A stretch of DNA of 64,000 bases from Clostridia bacterium (GCA_030445865.1 JASUSV010000003.1:1-64000), one strand, 5' to 3'. Numbered from the stretch's first letter, positions 33,138 to 42,132 are shown. Translations and numbers: made by a program. Notes: generated by a model from the letters alone, not told the origin.

Positions 33138-33950
33138 ATGATGCGTTCTCTTTTTTCCGCCGTGGCGGGCCTGCGCACCCACCAGACGCGGATGGACGTG
33201 ATCGGCGACAACATCGCGAACGTCAACACGGTAGGCTTTAAACGCAGCAGTGTGACGTTTAAGGATGTATATTATCAGACCTTGCGAGGCGGTTCGGCTT
33301 CGGGCGGAGCCGGTGCTGCCGGCGGTACCAATCCCCAGCAAATCGGTTTAGGTGTATCCCTTGGCAGTATTGATGTGGTGCACACGCAGGGTGCGGCTAT
33401 GGCCACAGGCAACGGGACCGATTTAATGATCCAGGGGGACGGGTTTTTTAGACTAAAAGATGCCACCGGTGCAATCTATTATACGCGGGCAGGGGTCTTT
33501 CACTTTGATGGGTCAGGTTATCTTGTCAACCCTGACGGTCTAAAAGTTTTGAGCGATAGTGATGCCGAAATTAAGATTGATACAGACGCTAGAAGTTATA
33601 ATATTGACAAATATGGCGTTGTGCGTTTTATAAAAGCAGATGGGACGAGCGGTACTGATCAAACAATTGGCCTAAGTAAATTTCCCAATCCCTCCGGTCT
33701 TGAGAAGATCGGACAAAACCTTTACCGCTATATTTCAACAGGAGGTGCTGGTCCTGAGGTTAAAGGTAAGGCAGGAAGTGGCAGTTTTGCCAACACCACC
33801 CTCATCCCCTCAGCCCTGGAAATGTCCAACGTGGAGCTGGCGCAGGAGTTTAGCGACATGATTATCACCCAGCGCGGTTTCCAGGCCAACGCCCGGACCA
33901 TCACGGTTTCTGACGAGATGCTGCAGGAACTGGTGAACCTGAAGCGTTAA
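33138..33950 (+). CDS. flgE: Flagellar hook protein FlgE (short FlgE/FlgG family form)
   Basis: 270 residues. The N-terminus MRSLFSAVAGLRTHQTRMDVIGDNIANVNTVGFKRS-type motif and the C-terminal SNVELAQEFSDMIITQRGFQANARTI identify a hook/rod protein, and the flgD-flgE-flbD-motA order favours hook. Proteobacterial FlgE is longer (about 400), while Firmicute forms of this length are common. Codons between about 33450 and 33775 are AT-richer than the flanks. The RBS is GGGAGGTAAG. Confidence 0.9.
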   Translation: MMRSLFSAVAGLRTHQTRMDVIGDNIANVNTVGFKRSSVTFKDVYYQTLRGGSASGGAGAAGGTNPQQIGLGVSLGSIDVVHTQGAAMATGNGTDLMIQGDGFFRLKDATGAIYYTRAGVFHFDGSGYLVNPDGLKVLSDSDAEIKIDTDARSYNIDKYGVVRFIKADGTSGTDQTIGLSKFPNPSGLEKIGQNLYRYISTGGAGPEVKGKAGSGSFANTTLIPSALEMSNVELAQEFSDMIITQRGFQANARTITVSDEMLQELVNLKR

Positions 33951-33995
33951 CTTTGAGGGCAGGCAAAACTGCCTGCCCGCATCGGGGGCAAGGGC

Positions 33996-34193
33996 ATGAT
34001 TAAAGTAACCACCCTGGACAAAAGGGAAATCGCCCTCAACGCCGAGTTGATCGAGCGCATCGAGAGCGTGCCGGAAACGGTCATCACCCTTACCAGCGGT
34101 AAGAAAATCCTGGTAGCCGATACTCTCGACGAGGTTATGGAGAAGGTGATTACTTATAAACGAAAGGTGGCGCAGCAGGTATGCGGCGCTTAG
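33996..34193 (+). CDS. flbD: FlbD/SwrD-family flagellar protein
   Basis: 65 residues: MIKVTTLDKREIALNAELIE, then TVITLTSGKKILVADTLDEVMEKVI. This small protein sits between hook and stator genes in most Firmicutes. In Bacillus, SwrD raises flagellar power. The end overlaps motA by 13 bp. Confidence 0.92.
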   Translation: MIKVTTLDKREIALNAELIERIESVPETVITLTSGKKILVADTLDEVMEKVITYKRKVAQQVCGA

Positions 34194-34999
34194 ATGCCAT
34201 GACTCTGGCCGGCATTATTCTCGGCATTGGCCTGGTAGGCGGGGCGCTTATACTTGGCGGGAATCCCATGCTTTTTGTCAACATTCCCTCCCTTATGATC
34301 ACTGCAGGCGGATCCCTTGCTGCTGTTTTGATAAGCTTCGGCTTCCAGGACTTTAAAAATGTTTTCGGTGCTATTCGCCAGGCCTTCACCACCGATCTCA
34401 TGGACCCCCGGGAATTAATCGAGCTTTTTTCCGACCTGGCGCGCAAAGCCCGGCGCGAAGGCCTGCTGGCCCTGGAAGATGATGCCAACCGCCTTGACGA
34501 TCCTTTTTTTAAGAAAGGCATCCAGATGATGGTCGATGCCCTAGAACCGGAAATGATCCGGGAGATCCTGGAAACGGATATGGCTTGCATGTCCCAACGC
34601 CACCGGGTCGGGCAGGGGATTTTCCGTACCTGGGGAAACCTGGCACCTTCTTTTGGCTTGATAGGTACCCTGATCGGGCTGGTGCAGATGCTGGCCAAAC
34701 TTGACGACCCGCAGTCCCTGGGCCCCAGTATGGCAGTAGCTTTAATCACTACTTTTTACGGGGCCATCATGGCTTACATGTTTTTCCTTCCCCTTGCCGG
34801 AAAGCTGGCCCTGCGCAGCGAGCAGGAGATGCTCTTGCGCCGGATGATGCTGGAAGGCATCATTGCCATCCAGTCGGGGATTAACCCGCGCATTCTGGAA
34901 GAACGCCTGCGCTCTTTTCTGGCGCCCGGTGCCAGTAGGAAGGCAACGGAGGCGGAACGCGAGGGGCGCCCCGGCGAGCTTTTACGCGAGAGGATTTAG
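34181..34999 (+). CDS. motA: Flagellar stator protein MotA
   Basis: 272 residues, four transmembrane helices (about residues 9-28, 32-52, 152-172, 184-206) and a large cytoplasmic loop holding the charged residues that touch FliG. Typical stretches include MSQRHRVGQGIFRTWGNLAPSFGLIGTLIGLVQML split across helix 3. It forms the ion channel with MotB. The ATG overlaps flbD, and AAAGGTGG is about 9 nt upstream. A 140-bp gap containing a repeat element separates it from motB. Confidence 0.96.
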   Translation: MRRLDAMTLAGIILGIGLVGGALILGGNPMLFVNIPSLMITAGGSLAAVLISFGFQDFKNVFGAIRQAFTTDLMDPRELIELFSDLARKARREGLLALEDDANRLDDPFFKKGIQMMVDALEPEMIREILETDMACMSQRHRVGQGIFRTWGNLAPSFGLIGTLIGLVQMLAKLDDPQSLGPSMAVALITTFYGAIMAYMFFLPLAGKLALRSEQEMLLRRMMLEGIIAIQSGINPRILEERLRSFLAPGASRKATEAEREGRPGELLRERI

Positions 35000-35020
35000 G
35001 GCAAAGAGATGGATGGCAGG

Positions 35021-35114
35021 TGCTTCCGAAAGAAGTATGAAAATGCCGGGGATGCTGGCGAGCCCATCTGGAGCCGTCGCCAGCGCCCCGGCATGGGAAC
35101 GTTTCGGAAGCGTC
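35021..35114 (+). mobile_element. Inverted-repeat element, copy B (short form, with target duplication)
   Basis: 94 bp that fold back almost completely. TGCTTCCGAAA (left) pairs with TTTCGGAAGC (right), then GCCGGGG with CCCCGGC, then GCTGGCGA with TCGCCAGC. It is flanked by perfect 9-bp direct repeats GATGGCAGG at 35012-35020 and 35115-35123, the expected footprint of transposition. It is non-coding and MITE-like, and sits between motA and motB. Confidence 0.85.
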
Positions 35115-35139
35115 GATGGCAGGCTGGGGGTGAAGTATA

Positions 35140-35904
35140 TTGACCTGGCGGGAACGCAAAAAGAGAAGAGAAGAAGATGGGGCACCGACCTGGATGACTA
35201 CTTATTCAGATTTAATGACGCTGTTGCTCGTGTTTTTTGTCCTGCTTTTTTCCTTTTCCCAAATAGATATTCAAAAGTTCCGGCGGTTTATTCTCTCTTA
35301 TCAAGGGCGCGGCATCCTGGATCGAGGCACGGCTCCCCTGGCAGAGCCAGAACCTTTGCCGCGCCAGTTTCCGGAAGGGGTGAATGTAGAAAGCGGCAGC
35401 GGCCAGGCCGACCAATTGCTGGAAACCTATACCCAGGTGAGGGAATTTCTAAAGGCAAACAACATGGAAGACCAGGTAGAGGTAACGTACCAGAGGGGGG
35501 GCGTGGCCCTTGACATTAAGGAGCGTATCCTTTTCGATTCCGGCAAAGCCGACCTGAAACCGGAAGCCAAAAATCTGCTGGATAAGCTAGCCGGGCTTTT
35601 GCGGAGTTTGCCCAATGACATTCGGGTCGAGGGCCATACTGATAGCCGCCCTATACATACGGTTGAGTTTCCTACTAACTGGGAACTTTCGGCCGCCCGC
35701 GCGGCCAGGGTGGTCCGTTATTTTACCGAGGAACACGGCCTTGACCCCCGCCGTTTTATGGCCGTTGGTTACGGCGAGTTTCACCCACTGGTTCCAAATA
35801 CCTCGCCGGAAAACATGGCCTTAAACCGCCGGGTTATTTTGCTGATAACCGCCGGCAGCACGCCTGCCGGCGGAGAAAGAGAGGTATACGAGCGTGCCCG
35901 CTGA
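35140..35904 (+). CDS. motB: Flagellar stator protein MotB
   Basis: 254 residues. The N-terminal plug and single TM (TWMTTYSDLMTLLLVFFVLLF) carry the ion-binding Asp in SDLMTLL, and a C-terminal OmpA-like domain anchors to peptidoglycan (ILFDSGKADLKPEAKNLL; VEGHTDSRPI; NWELSAARAARVVRYF). The start is TTG at 35140, 6-8 nt after GGGGGTGAA. That ribosome site lies just downstream of the repeat insertion. The gene overlaps fliL by 11 bp. Confidence 0.95.
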   Translation: MTWRERKKRREEDGAPTWMTTYSDLMTLLLVFFVLLFSFSQIDIQKFRRFILSYQGRGILDRGTAPLAEPEPLPRQFPEGVNVESGSGQADQLLETYTQVREFLKANNMEDQVEVTYQRGGVALDIKERILFDSGKADLKPEAKNLLDKLAGLLRSLPNDIRVEGHTDSRPIHTVEFPTNWELSAARAARVVRYFTEEHGLDPRRFMAVGYGEFHPLVPNTSPENMALNRRVILLITAGSTPAGGEREVYERAR

Positions 35905-36346
35905 ACAGAAAGAAAAACCAAAAAGGTCCTGGTTCATCACTGTTTTGCTGGCGGCGGTTGTCCTTCTCAGCGCCGGCTACGTTTATTATTTCTTTTTCGG
36001 TCAGCCGGAAAGCCGGGCAGGAGCAGCAGGCGGTGGGGAGCAAGGCTCCCAGCCGTTATACCAGCACGCTTTAGAAAGTATAACGGTGAACCTGGCCGAT
36101 CCCGGTTTGCGCCGTTATTTGCGCACCAAGATCGTACTGGAATACGCTGATAAGCGTCTGGGGAAAGAACTGCAAGAAAAAAGTTACCGCGTCCAGGATG
36201 CAGTAATCAGCGTTTTGCGGAGCAAGAAGACGGATGAGCTGCAGGACGATAATGCTTTGCGCCGGGAACTGTTGCAGGCGGTGAATAACGTCCTTACCCA
36301 GGGAAAGGTGAGCGCCCTTTATTTCCAAGAGCTGGTAATTCAGTAG
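35894..36346 (+). CDS. fliL: Flagellar basal body-associated protein FliL
   Basis: 150 residues from a GTG. One TM (WFITVLLAAVVLLSAGYVYYFFF) is followed by the extracytoplasmic FliL domain (SITVNLADPGLRRYLRTKIVLEY; RVQDAVISVLRSKKTDEL). It surrounds and stabilises the stator. Translational overlap with motB fits the partnership. Confidence 0.93.
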   Translation: MPAEQKEKPKRSWFITVLLAAVVLLSAGYVYYFFFGQPESRAGAAGGGEQGSQPLYQHALESITVNLADPGLRRYLRTKIVLEYADKRLGKELQEKSYRVQDAVISVLRSKKTDELQDDNALRRELLQAVNNVLTQGKVSALYFQELVIQ

Positions 36347-36364
36347 AGCGGGGGTGAAGTTACT

Positions 36365-36739
36365 TTGCCGTTATCCGAAGAAGAAATCCAACAACTCCTG
36401 AAGGCCATGTCTGCAGGTGAAATTTCCCCGCGCATCCAGAAGGCAAAATTCGCCCCTCTAACGCCGGTTCCGGTACAAAAGCCGGAGGGAGGAATAGAAA
36501 GGCTGGCCGACATTCCTTTAAAGTTGCGGGCCGAACTGGGCCGGAGGAGGCTGACGGTGAGAGAGATTTTAGAGCTGGCCGAGGGATCGGTTATATCTTT
36601 AAACAAGCTGGCCGGGGATCAGGTGGAACTTTACGCCAACGGCTATCCCCTGGCGCGGGGAGAAGTTATGGTAATTAACGACACCTTTAGTATCCGTATA
36701 AATTCTTTCATTACGCAAACACAAGACGAGGGGCATTGA
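36365..36739 (+). CDS. fliN: Motor switch protein FliN with an N-terminal EIxxLL peptide
   Basis: 124 residues from a TTG start. The C-terminal SpoA/FliN domain (IPLKLRAELGRRRLTVREIL; GSVISLNKLAGDQVELYANG; ARGEVMVINDTFSIRI) is complete. The N-terminus has LSEEEIQQLL, like the CheY-P-binding peptide of FliM and FliY. It is one of two FliN-domain proteins in the window, the other being FliY at 51.6 kb. Confidence 0.92.
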   Translation: MPLSEEEIQQLLKAMSAGEISPRIQKAKFAPLTPVPVQKPEGGIERLADIPLKLRAELGRRRLTVREILELAEGSVISLNKLAGDQVELYANGYPLARGEVMVINDTFSIRINSFITQTQDEGH

Positions 36740-36749
36740 CTAAGAACCT

Positions 36750-37121
36750 ATGGACAGGGAATTTTATTTAGCCCTGCTGCGCTTAATTATTTTTCTGCCC
36801 CTGGTGCTGCTGCTAGCCTATCTGGTTGTGCGCTACGGGCTGGGGCATCGGGTGTCGCTTTTAAGGGGCCAGGGCCAACTTGAAGTTCTAGAGCGGCTGC
36901 CCCTAGGGCCGAAGCATGGTTTAGCCGTAGTGCGGGTGGCCGGACGCTATTTTCTTCTGGGGCTGGGGGAAGGCACCCCGGCTCTACTGGCTGAGATACC
37001 GGACTACCCGGCTTCAGGTATCCAGGAAAGCGAGGTTCCGGTGTACGAATTAACCGGTGGTGGCGAGGAGGCAGGCCCGGGAGGAAAATTCAGGTTTTGG
37101 AAGAAGCGGGGTTCATGTTAA
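36750..37121 (+). CDS. fliO: Flagellar export protein FliO
   Basis: 123 residues. One N-terminal TM (LALLRLIIFLPLVLLLAYLVV) and a cytoplasmic domain with QGQLEVLERLPLGPKHGLAVVRVAGRYFLLGL-type sequence mark the FliO/FliZ family. It helps FliP assemble. It overlaps fliP by 7 bp. Confidence 0.9.
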   Translation: MDREFYLALLRLIIFLPLVLLLAYLVVRYGLGHRVSLLRGQGQLEVLERLPLGPKHGLAVVRVAGRYFLLGLGEGTPALLAEIPDYPASGIQESEVPVYELTGGGEEAGPGGKFRFWKKRGSC

Positions 37122-37885
37122 AGACATCGCCGAAATGGTCAGGATTCCTTTTATTATCAATCATAGGGCTTGTGATTTTGGCAAACTCTAAGCCCGCGTG
37201 GGCCCAGCCTTTACCGTTGCCCGAGATCGATCTGTCCATTCGCCAGACGGATAGCCCCCGCCAGGTAGTTGATACGGTCCGCCTTTTATTATTGTTAACG
37301 TTCTTGTCCTTAATTCCTGCTATCTTGCTTTTAATGACTTCTTTTACCCGGATCCTGGTGGTCCTGGCCTTTGTCCGCAACGCCCTGGCCACGCAGCAGG
37401 TGCCGCCCAACCAGGTGCTTATCGGCCTGGCCTTGTTCCTGACTTTTTTCACCATGGCCCCGGTTTACAACGAGATTCGCGCCCAGGCCCTCGATCCCTA
37501 TCTCAACGGTCAGATAAGTCAGGAAGAGGCCCTGGCGAGAGGGTCGCGACCGTTGCGGGAGTTTATGTACCGGCAGACGCGGGAAAAAGATCTGGCGCTT
37601 TTTGTACGCATGTCCCGCATGCCGCAGCCCCAGACCAGGGAGGATGTGCCCATGCACGTCCTTATACCGGCGTTTGTGATTAGTGAGTTGAAGACAGCTT
37701 TTCAGATCGGCTTTTTGCTCTATTTGCCTTTCTTGATTATCGACCTGGTTATTGCTAGTATTTTAATGGCCATGGGAATGTTCATGGTACCGCCTATTAT
37801 GATTTCCCTCCCTTTTAAACTCATGCTTTTCGTCCTGGTTGACGGATGGTATTTAATCGTTAAGTCTTTGTTAGAGAGTTTTTAA
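37115..37885 (+). CDS. fliP: Flagellar export gate protein FliP
   Basis: About 256 residues. A cleavable signal-like N-terminus (about 30 residues ending in PAWA) is followed by the FliP core: MTSFTRILVVLAFVRNALAT, PPNQVLIGLALFLTFF, VLIPAFVISELKTAFQIGF, and MGMFMVPPIMISLPFKLMLF. It forms the export gate with FliQ and FliR. The ATG at 37115 is used, and a TTG at 37097 is possible. Confidence 0.96.
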   Translation: MLKTSPKWSGFLLLSIIGLVILANSKPAWAQPLPLPEIDLSIRQTDSPRQVVDTVRLLLLLTFLSLIPAILLLMTSFTRILVVLAFVRNALATQQVPPNQVLIGLALFLTFFTMAPVYNEIRAQALDPYLNGQISQEEALARGSRPLREFMYRQTREKDLALFVRMSRMPQPQTREDVPMHVLIPAFVISELKTAFQIGFLLYLPFLIIDLVIASILMAMGMFMVPPIMISLPFKLMLFVLVDGWYLIVKSLLESF

Positions 37886-37900
37886 GTGGGGGTAAAAGGT

Positions 37901-38170
37901 TTGAGTACCGAATTTGTTTTAAGTATAGCTAGGGAGGCCCTGACGACGGCGCTGCTGTTAGCGGCACCGGTTTTAGGTTTGAGCCTGGTGGTGGGGGTGG
38001 CCATAAGCATCTTCCAGGCTACCACTCAGATCCAGGAACAGACTCTAACCTTTGTACCCAAGATCCTTGCCGCTCTGGTAGGCATCCTTTTTTTCGGTGC
38101 CTGGATGTTAAACACCCTGGTTACCTATGCCGCCGGGATATTTGGCAACTTGGCTACTCTAGTACGTTAG
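37901..38170 (+). CDS. fliQ: Flagellar export gate protein FliQ
   Basis: 89 residues, the standard FliQ length when read from TTG at 37901 (TEFVLSIAREALTTALLLAA). Two TM helices flank FQATTQIQEQTLTFVPK, the family signature. GGGGGTAAAAGG lies upstream. A GTG at 37886, directly after the fliP stop, would add five residues and has no clear RBS. Confidence 0.95.
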   Translation: MSTEFVLSIAREALTTALLLAAPVLGLSLVVGVAISIFQATTQIQEQTLTFVPKILAALVGILFFGAWMLNTLVTYAAGIFGNLATLVR

Positions 38171-38183
38171 GCGGGCTTAATTA

Positions 38184-38951
38184 ATGGCAGAATTATTATC
38201 CCAGGTCCAGACTTTTTTTCTCGTTTTCATACGGGTGACGGCTTTTATGGCTACAGCGCCTTTCTTCGGGGTGCGCAGCGTACCCTTCCTGGCCAAAGCC
38301 GGTCTGGGGTTTCTGGTAGCCCTGCTGCTTTATCTGGCGGTTCCGGCCGGTACCGCAACAACGGGCAATCCCTGGCTCTTCGCCCTAGCCGCCGTCAACG
38401 AAACGCTCTTTGGGCTGGCCTTAGGTTATCTCGCCAATCTCATTTTTGTAGCCATTACTACGGCCGGGGAGTTGCTCGACTTGCATATGGGCCTCTCCAT
38501 GGCCACCCTTTTCGACCCTCAAAACGCTTTTACCACTACTTTGCTGGGCGAGTTCTTCACCATCTTCGGCCTACTCCTTTTTTTACAGGTGGACGGGCAT
38601 CATATGCTTTTGCTGGCTTTAAGTGATAGCCTGCAGCTTGTGCCCCTTGGAGGCGCCGGGTTAAGCGGGAATCCGGTGGAATTGGCGGCCAGACTGTTTG
38701 CCGGGACTTTTTTGCTTGCTTTAAGGATCGCCGCGCCGGTAATCGTCGTCCTGGTGATCAGCGATATCGCCTTGGGGCTCGTGGCCAGGACCGTTCCCCA
38801 ATTGAATGTATTTATCCTGGGTTTTCCTCTAAAAGTAGGTCTGGGCCTTTTAATTTTGCTAATCATCTTCCCTCTCCTGGCAACGGTTTTTGGGAATTTA
38901 TTTGGCCAGATGGAGCGGGATCTGATTACCGTCCTTCGGAGCTGGTCTTAA
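38184..38951 (+). CDS. fliR: Flagellar export gate protein FliR
   Basis: 255 residues, six predicted TM helices. Diagnostic segments are FFLVFIRVTAFMATAPFFGVRSVP near the start, GFLVALLLYLAV, then QVDGHHMLLLALSDS and VPQLNVFILGFPLKVGLGLL near the end. It abuts flhB (stop and GTG start adjacent). It is not fused to FlhB, unlike in some Clostridia. Confidence 0.95.
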   Translation: MAELLSQVQTFFLVFIRVTAFMATAPFFGVRSVPFLAKAGLGFLVALLLYLAVPAGTATTGNPWLFALAAVNETLFGLALGYLANLIFVAITTAGELLDLHMGLSMATLFDPQNAFTTTLLGEFFTIFGLLLFLQVDGHHMLLLALSDSLQLVPLGGAGLSGNPVELAARLFAGTFLLALRIAAPVIVVLVISDIALGLVARTVPQLNVFILGFPLKVGLGLLILLIIFPLLATVFGNLFGQMERDLITVLRSWS

Positions 38952-40040
38952 GTGACCCTGGATCTCGACCTGCAACTTTTTGCCGAAGATAGGACCGAAG
39001 AAGCTACACCACACCGGCTGCAGGAAGTGCGGCGCAAAGGGCAGGCCGCCCGCAGCAACGATCTCAGCGCCGCGGTTGTGTTGCTCTCCGCCATGCTTTT
39101 CCTTTATTTTTGGCGGGAGCGTTTTTATCAAGAGGCGGCCACACTCCTGGTGCGTGCTTTTAGGGAAGGCTGGCGGGAGCCGCTGGATGTGGTGACGTTA
39201 CCGGCCTTGCTGGCGGGGCTCTCCGGCGAAGCATTTTTTTCTTTACTGCCCTTCTTCGGCCTGGCTGCCGTTTTCGGGCTGGCAGCTAATTACGCCCAGG
39301 TGGGGTTCCTATTTTCCCTGGAGCCGATTCGGCCCCGTCTAGAAAATTTAAACCCCATGCAGGGACTGCAGCGCCTGTTTTCCCGCAGATCTCTAGTAGA
39401 TTTAGGAAAAAGCCTGGCTAAAGTGGTTCTGGTGGGAATGGTCGTGTTCCAGGTGGTCAGGGGGCGGCTTAACGATCTTTTTTTCATTCTGGATATGAGC
39501 CTGCCACAGGCTCTGGCCGTAGTGGAAAAATTACTTTTCCAGGTCGGCCTGGCGGCGATGGCGGTTTTTTTAGGAGTGGCAGTAGTAGACTATGTTTTCC
39601 AGCGCCGCGAATTTCAGCGCAATTTGCGCATGACCAAGCAGGAAGTAAAGGAAGAGCTTAAACAGACCGAGGGCGATCCCCTGGTGCGCTCGCGCCTGCG
39701 GGAGAAACAGCGCCAGCTTGCCCGGCACCGTATGATGCGCGCGGTGCCTGAGGCGACGGTAGTGGTCACGAACCCCACCCATATTGCGGTAGCCCTGCGC
39801 TACCGGGAGCAGGAGGATGGGGCGCCGCGGGTGGTGGCCAAAGGCGCCGGCTCGGTAGCCGCGCGTATTGTGCAAATAGCCCGGGAGAACGATGTCCCCA
39901 TCGTCCAAAACCCGCCCGTGGCGCAGGCGCTCTTTCGCCAGGTAGAGATAGGGCAGGAGATCCCGGTTGAACTCTATCAGGCCGTAGCTCAGATCCTGGC
40001 ATTTGTCTACCGCCTGCAAGGTAAGAGGAATCTGGCATAA
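38952..40040 (+). CDS. flhB: Flagellar export substrate-switch protein FlhB
   Basis: 362 residues. The opening DLQLFAEDRTEEATPHRLQEVRRKGQ-type motif is followed by four TM helices and a cytoplasmic domain with the self-cleaving NPTH at residues 274-277 (VVVTNPTHIAVALRY). Cleavage after Asn switches export from hook to filament. GTG start directly after the fliR stop. Confidence 0.96.
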   Translation: MTLDLDLQLFAEDRTEEATPHRLQEVRRKGQAARSNDLSAAVVLLSAMLFLYFWRERFYQEAATLLVRAFREGWREPLDVVTLPALLAGLSGEAFFSLLPFFGLAAVFGLAANYAQVGFLFSLEPIRPRLENLNPMQGLQRLFSRRSLVDLGKSLAKVVLVGMVVFQVVRGRLNDLFFILDMSLPQALAVVEKLLFQVGLAAMAVFLGVAVVDYVFQRREFQRNLRMTKQEVKEELKQTEGDPLVRSRLREKQRQLARHRMMRAVPEATVVVTNPTHIAVALRYREQEDGAPRVVAKGAGSVAARIVQIARENDVPIVQNPPVAQALFRQVEIGQEIPVELYQAVAQILAFVYRLQGKRNLA

Positions 40041-40056
40041 AGGTCGGTGAAATATT

Positions 40057-42132
40057 TTGGCCGTATCCGGCAGGAGAAATCTAAGAGAAAGCCTGGCTCA
40101 TTTAGCCGGTTATAACGACCTTATAGTGCCCGTGGCGGTTTTAATGGTCGTGCTGCTAATCGTTATCCCGGTAAAACCGGTGGTAATGGATTTTCTACTT
40201 ATCGTCAGCCTTAGCGTAAGTATACTTCTGTTGCTGACCACCATGTTTGTGGACCGGGCGCTTGATTTTTATATCTTCCCATCCCTGTTGCTGGTAGTGA
40301 CCCTTTTCCGGCTGAGCCTGAACATCGCTTCCACCCGTTTAATTTTAAGCCAGGCCAATGCCGGCCACGTGATCCAGGCTTTCGGCGGTTTTGTCGTGGG
40401 CGGCAATTATATTGTCGGTATGGTAATCTTTCTTATTATTACAGTGGTGCAGTTCGTGGTCATTACCAGCGGGGCACAGCGGGTGGCGGAAGTGGCCGCG
40501 CGCTTTACCCTGGATGCCATGCCGGGCAAACAGATGAGTATAGACGCCGATTTAAATGCCGGTATTATCACCGAAGAAGAAGCCAGGGCCAAAAGGCGGG
40601 AACTGCAGCGGGAAGCCGATTTTTACGGAGCTATGGATGGGGCCAGCAAGTTCGTGCGCGGGGACGCCATCGCCGGGCTGGTAATTACGGCCATTAACCT
40701 AATCGGCGGCCTGGCTATCGGGCTCTGGCAGCTGCGCCTGCCTTTGGATGCTGCCCTGCAGACTTATACCCGTCTGACCATCGGCGACGGCCTGGTAAGC
40801 CAGGTTCCGGCCCTGCTCGTCTCCACCGCTACCGGCATTCTGGTAACTCGTTCGGGCGCGGTGGAAAACTTCGGCCAGGCGGTGAGCCGGCAGTTGACCA
40901 GCTTCCCGCGCCTTATCGGGTTAGTGGCGGGCATTTTGTTTGTCCTGGGCCTGGTTCCCGGCCTGCCCCATCTGCCCTTCTTTATCCTGGCGGGCGGAGT
41001 GGGATATGCCGCCTATGTCCTGGGAAAAGAGAAGCAGTTGTCCCGGCAGCGGGCCCAGGAGGTATCCCGGGTTAAAGCGCGCCAGCATTACCAGCCGGAA
41101 GACGTCTTAAGTCTTTTCCAAGTAGACCCGCTGGAAATAGAGATCGGCTATGGCTTGATCCCCCTAGCTGATGAAAGTCAAGGGGGCGACCTTTTGGACC
41201 GGCTGGCGGCCGTTAGGCGCCAGTGCGCTACCGAGTTGGGGATTTACGTCCGCCCCATTCGCATACGGGACAATTTGCGCCTGCCGCCGAATGCCTACGT
41301 TTTTAAACTGCGCGGCATCGAGGCGGCTCGCGGCGAACTTCTGCCGGGCCATTTCCTGGCCATGGATCCGGGGCGTGGTACCGAACCCAAAGGTATACCC
41401 ACGCGCGAGCCCACTTTTGGCCTGCCAGCCTGGTGGGTGGCGCCGGCCGACCGCCAGGAAACGGAACTGGCCGGCTTTACTGTGGTTGACTGCGGTACGG
41501 TTCTGGTAACCCACCTGACGGAGTTTATTAAATCCCACGCTTCCGAGCTTCTGGGGCGGCAGGAGGTAAAAGAGCTCTTGGATAAAGTAAAGGAGCAAAG
41601 CGCGGCCGTGGTTGAAGAGTTAACCCAGCAACAAGTGAGCTTAGGCGAGGTGCAGAAAGTTTTGCAAAATCTCCTGCGGGAGAGAATACCTATTCGCGAC
41701 CTGGTAACTATTCTGGAAGCCCTTGCCGATGGAGTCAGGAACAGCCGGGATACTGACTATCTTACAGAAATGGCCCGGCAAGCCCTGCACCGGACTATCA
41801 GCCACCAGTACGCGCCGGAAGGGAAGCTCATGGCGATAACTTTGCACCCCAAGCTGGAGCAGGATTTGCAGGAAGCCCTCCAACCCACGCCGCAGGGGAA
41901 CTATCCGGTGCTGGCGCCGGAAGTGTTGCGTCAGTTATTAAATCGCCTCGGCCAGGCGGTAGAAAAAGTTGCTGTAGGCGGGATACAGCCGGTAGTCCTC
42001 TGTTCTTCGCGCTCCCGCCTGCCTTTCCGGCGCCTGATCGAGCGCTCTTTCCCAAACCTGCCCGTCCTTGCCTATAATGAACTCGAGCCCGATCTGGAGG
42101 TCCACGCTTTGGAGGTTGTGGGCTTAGAATGA
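40057..42132 (+). CDS. flhA: Flagellar export gate protein FlhA
   Basis: 691 residues from a TTG start. The N-terminal half has about eight TM helices with the FHIPEP signature region (TLFRLSLNIASTRLIL; GKQMSIDADLNAG; FYGAMDGASKFVRGDAIAGL). The cytoplasmic C-terminal domain docks export chaperones (ILEALADGVRNSRDTDYLTE). It overlaps flhF by 4 bp. Confidence 0.97.
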   Translation: MAVSGRRNLRESLAHLAGYNDLIVPVAVLMVVLLIVIPVKPVVMDFLLIVSLSVSILLLLTTMFVDRALDFYIFPSLLLVVTLFRLSLNIASTRLILSQANAGHVIQAFGGFVVGGNYIVGMVIFLIITVVQFVVITSGAQRVAEVAARFTLDAMPGKQMSIDADLNAGIITEEEARAKRRELQREADFYGAMDGASKFVRGDAIAGLVITAINLIGGLAIGLWQLRLPLDAALQTYTRLTIGDGLVSQVPALLVSTATGILVTRSGAVENFGQAVSRQLTSFPRLIGLVAGILFVLGLVPGLPHLPFFILAGGVGYAAYVLGKEKQLSRQRAQEVSRVKARQHYQPEDVLSLFQVDPLEIEIGYGLIPLADESQGGDLLDRLAAVRRQCATELGIYVRPIRIRDNLRLPPNAYVFKLRGIEAARGELLPGHFLAMDPGRGTEPKGIPTREPTFGLPAWWVAPADRQETELAGFTVVDCGTVLVTHLTEFIKSHASELLGRQEVKELLDKVKEQSAAVVEELTQQQVSLGEVQKVLQNLLRERIPIRDLVTILEALADGVRNSRDTDYLTEMARQALHRTISHQYAPEGKLMAITLHPKLEQDLQEALQPTPQGNYPVLAPEVLRQLLNRLGQAVEKVAVGGIQPVVLCSSRSRLPFRRLIERSFPNLPVLAYNELEPDLEVHALEVVGLE

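Noticed and set aside
34150-34749. Minus-strand open frame of about 199 codons opposite motA
   Set aside because: Shadow of motA. No recognisable domain, and it overlaps a clear conserved gene entirely.
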